Assembly (NCBI GenBank): GCA_002245135.1
Contig: NGBS01000987.1
Location: 1 to 30,260, forward strand
DNA length: 30,260 bases
Direction of reading: 5' to 3'
From: Proteromonas lacertae
Lineage: Eukaryota > Sar > Bigyra > Opalinata > Proteromonadidae
In this document: positions 29,301 through 30,260 of the stretch, in pieces
How positions within the stretch are numbered: position 1 is the first letter of the stretch
Layout of the letters: each line of letters begins with the position of its first letter
Made by a program: the position numbers and the translations under genes
The notes under the pieces: model-generated
The model's database searches: none
The model's input: only the letters and a program-made list of their open reading frames with translations
Told to the model about the DNA's origin: nothing

Positions 29301-30260
29301 ACCACATACATTTATCGATATTTTTATGAGCTGGAATATAAGTGCTTTCATCTAATGGTTTCAATTCACCACTTTTATAATCTTCATACTTCTTCAATAC
29401 ATAATCTTGAATCTCAACAAACTTCTTTACTAGTTGCATCTCCAAATCTTGTGGATCTTGCTGCAATTCCAGTTTTCCGAAGAATGTTTCTTCGCTGATG
29501 ATTTCAGGGTACCTGGAACTTAAGTGAATGCACCAACTGCTGAGAATATGTTTTTTAAACGCTCCTTTGGCTCCAGGTATTACTTCAGAAGGATCTATTG
29601 GTACTTGTATAACTTCTGTATCCCAGTATAATACTACAGGAATCATTTGTTGGTATTTGAAATTATGAAACTTGATGAAGTATCTGGAGGTGGAAATTGA
29701 CGAATGATTCCTTTTTGTAATTGACAATTCTCTTTCTGATGTTGAATTATCATATCAGCTGTTGATAAAGTACAGAAACAATACTGGCATCTGGTATAAT
29801 AATTATGACACCTTTTACCAGAAGGTGATAGGAAGGCTTCTAACTTTGTTATTACCATATAATGATCTTTATATATCAATAGGTTCACATGAGGCCAGTG
29901 TTTTCTTTTATCTATGTTGGTAACGTATAAAGGTATTGGTTCATTCTGGTCTATTGTAAATATATTGATAGTAATATGATTCAGCTGTTCAAACTCATCA
30001 ATTCTGTCACTATCATTAATTGCATCTACTGGAAACCTTAAACTACTTACATCCATTAAGTCTACATACTGTTTATATTTCATTGCTCTGTTACGGTGGT
30101 CTTTGAACTCTATATAGTGTAAACTGCCACGCTAAATAAAAAGCACATATTCTTACATTCTTCACTATATCTTACTAAATTAATAACGCACTTTCTATTG
30201 TTGAGACTTGCTGGTAACTTTATGTTGTCATCTTCTGTAGAGAGATCCAGCAGCCATTGA
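26311..30260 (-). pseudogene. polB: Protein-primed family B DNA polymerase (Polinton PolB), partial at right edge
   Basis: N to C along the minus strand: an RKCVINL...CF block (30.2 kb), LRFPVD, NHITINIF, a CxxC...H...C zinc finger (29.75-29.83 kb), Exo I with YWDTE (29.62 kb), an endonuclease-VII-like zinc/DHDHFTGKY module with CxxC pairs (29.2-29.3 kb), Exo II NSKNYDNNF (29.13 kb), an acidic/proline insertion (28.8-29.1 kb), FIDSCQFMPASLDSL, Exo III YLAIDVLTL, palm A VDYNSLYPS, palm B KLILNSAYG, palm C TDTDS, and an Asn run at the C-terminus. It copies the linear element genome from a terminal protein. The 3' 759 residues form one open frame; upstream there are about five breaks. Confidence 0.95.
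26344..26374. repeat. TTA/AAT microsatellite encoding poly-Asn in PolB
   Basis: About ten TTA repeats encode a run of asparagines near the C-terminus of PolB. It is probably disordered and not needed for catalysis. Similar homopolymer runs (Gln, Asn, Pro, Glu) recur in other genes here. Confidence 0.9.

Larger units (their letters stand above)
10002..30260. mobile_element. Polinton/adintovirus-like integrated element, right copy (partial)
   Basis: This stretch holds a full set of hallmark genes: penton-like, major-capsid-like, A32-type ATPase, adenovirus-type protease, retrovirus-type integrase and protein-primed PolB. Together they define the Polinton/Maverick and adintovirus group. At over 20 kb with PolB still running off the edge, it is large for a Polinton (usually about 15-25 kb). 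No terminal inverted repeat or target duplication can be seen, because neither natural end is in view unless 10002 is one. It is a fossil: integrase, protease and several accessory ORFs are open, but about fifteen breaks are spread over the other genes. Confidence 0.93.

Overview
The window is AT-rich eukaryotic DNA made almost entirely of virus-like element sequence: a large relative of Polintons/Mavericks and adintoviruses. The diagnostic parts are a protein-primed family B DNA polymerase, a retrovirus-type DDE integrase, an adenovirus-type cysteine protease, an A32/FtsK-type packaging ATPase, and genes in the positions of the jelly-roll major capsid and penton proteins. Many genes are broken, so this is an integrated fossil, with roughly two dozen breaks over the window. 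I see no confident host gene, no host flank and no element terminus, so the host cannot be named. An invertebrate or an early-diverging fungus would fit the base composition and the element type.

Layout. Bases 1-5405 (left arm) are an inverted copy of 10002-15428 (right arm). Each arm carries penton-like, major-capsid-like, ATPase, membrane-protein and poly-Q genes, and the left arm runs off the left edge. The arms differ by only a few percent at the protein level, except in short divergent patches in the capsid and membrane-protein genes. The 4.6-kb spacer (5406-10001) holds a separate gene set: a charged protein, a small membrane protein, a tRNA-like Pol III unit, a small helical protein, a convergent unknown gene, and the N-terminal part of a second, divergent PolB gene that ends exactly at the arm junction. 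A hAT DNA transposon (7519-8603) with an 8-bp target duplication sits inside the spacer.

Right of the right arm (15.4-30.3 kb) is the rest of one element. First come small acidic, proline-rich, basic and serine/arginine-rich proteins (15.6-19.8 kb), probably virion-core and regulatory proteins. Next are two long membrane-protein genes, the second ending in the protease domain (19.9-24.1 kb). Then come a paralogue of the spacer's small helical protein, an unknown gene, the integrase, and the polymerase, which runs off the right edge.

Together these genes would replicate a linear protein-primed DNA genome, integrate it, package it and mature a capsid. The most interesting points are the head-to-head arms with the PolB gene cut at one junction, the divergent patches in otherwise near-identical capsid genes, a promoter motif shared by two divergent gene pairs, a TTAATTAA palindrome at every convergent gene junction, and a near-perfect 28-bp hairpin at 21.2 kb.
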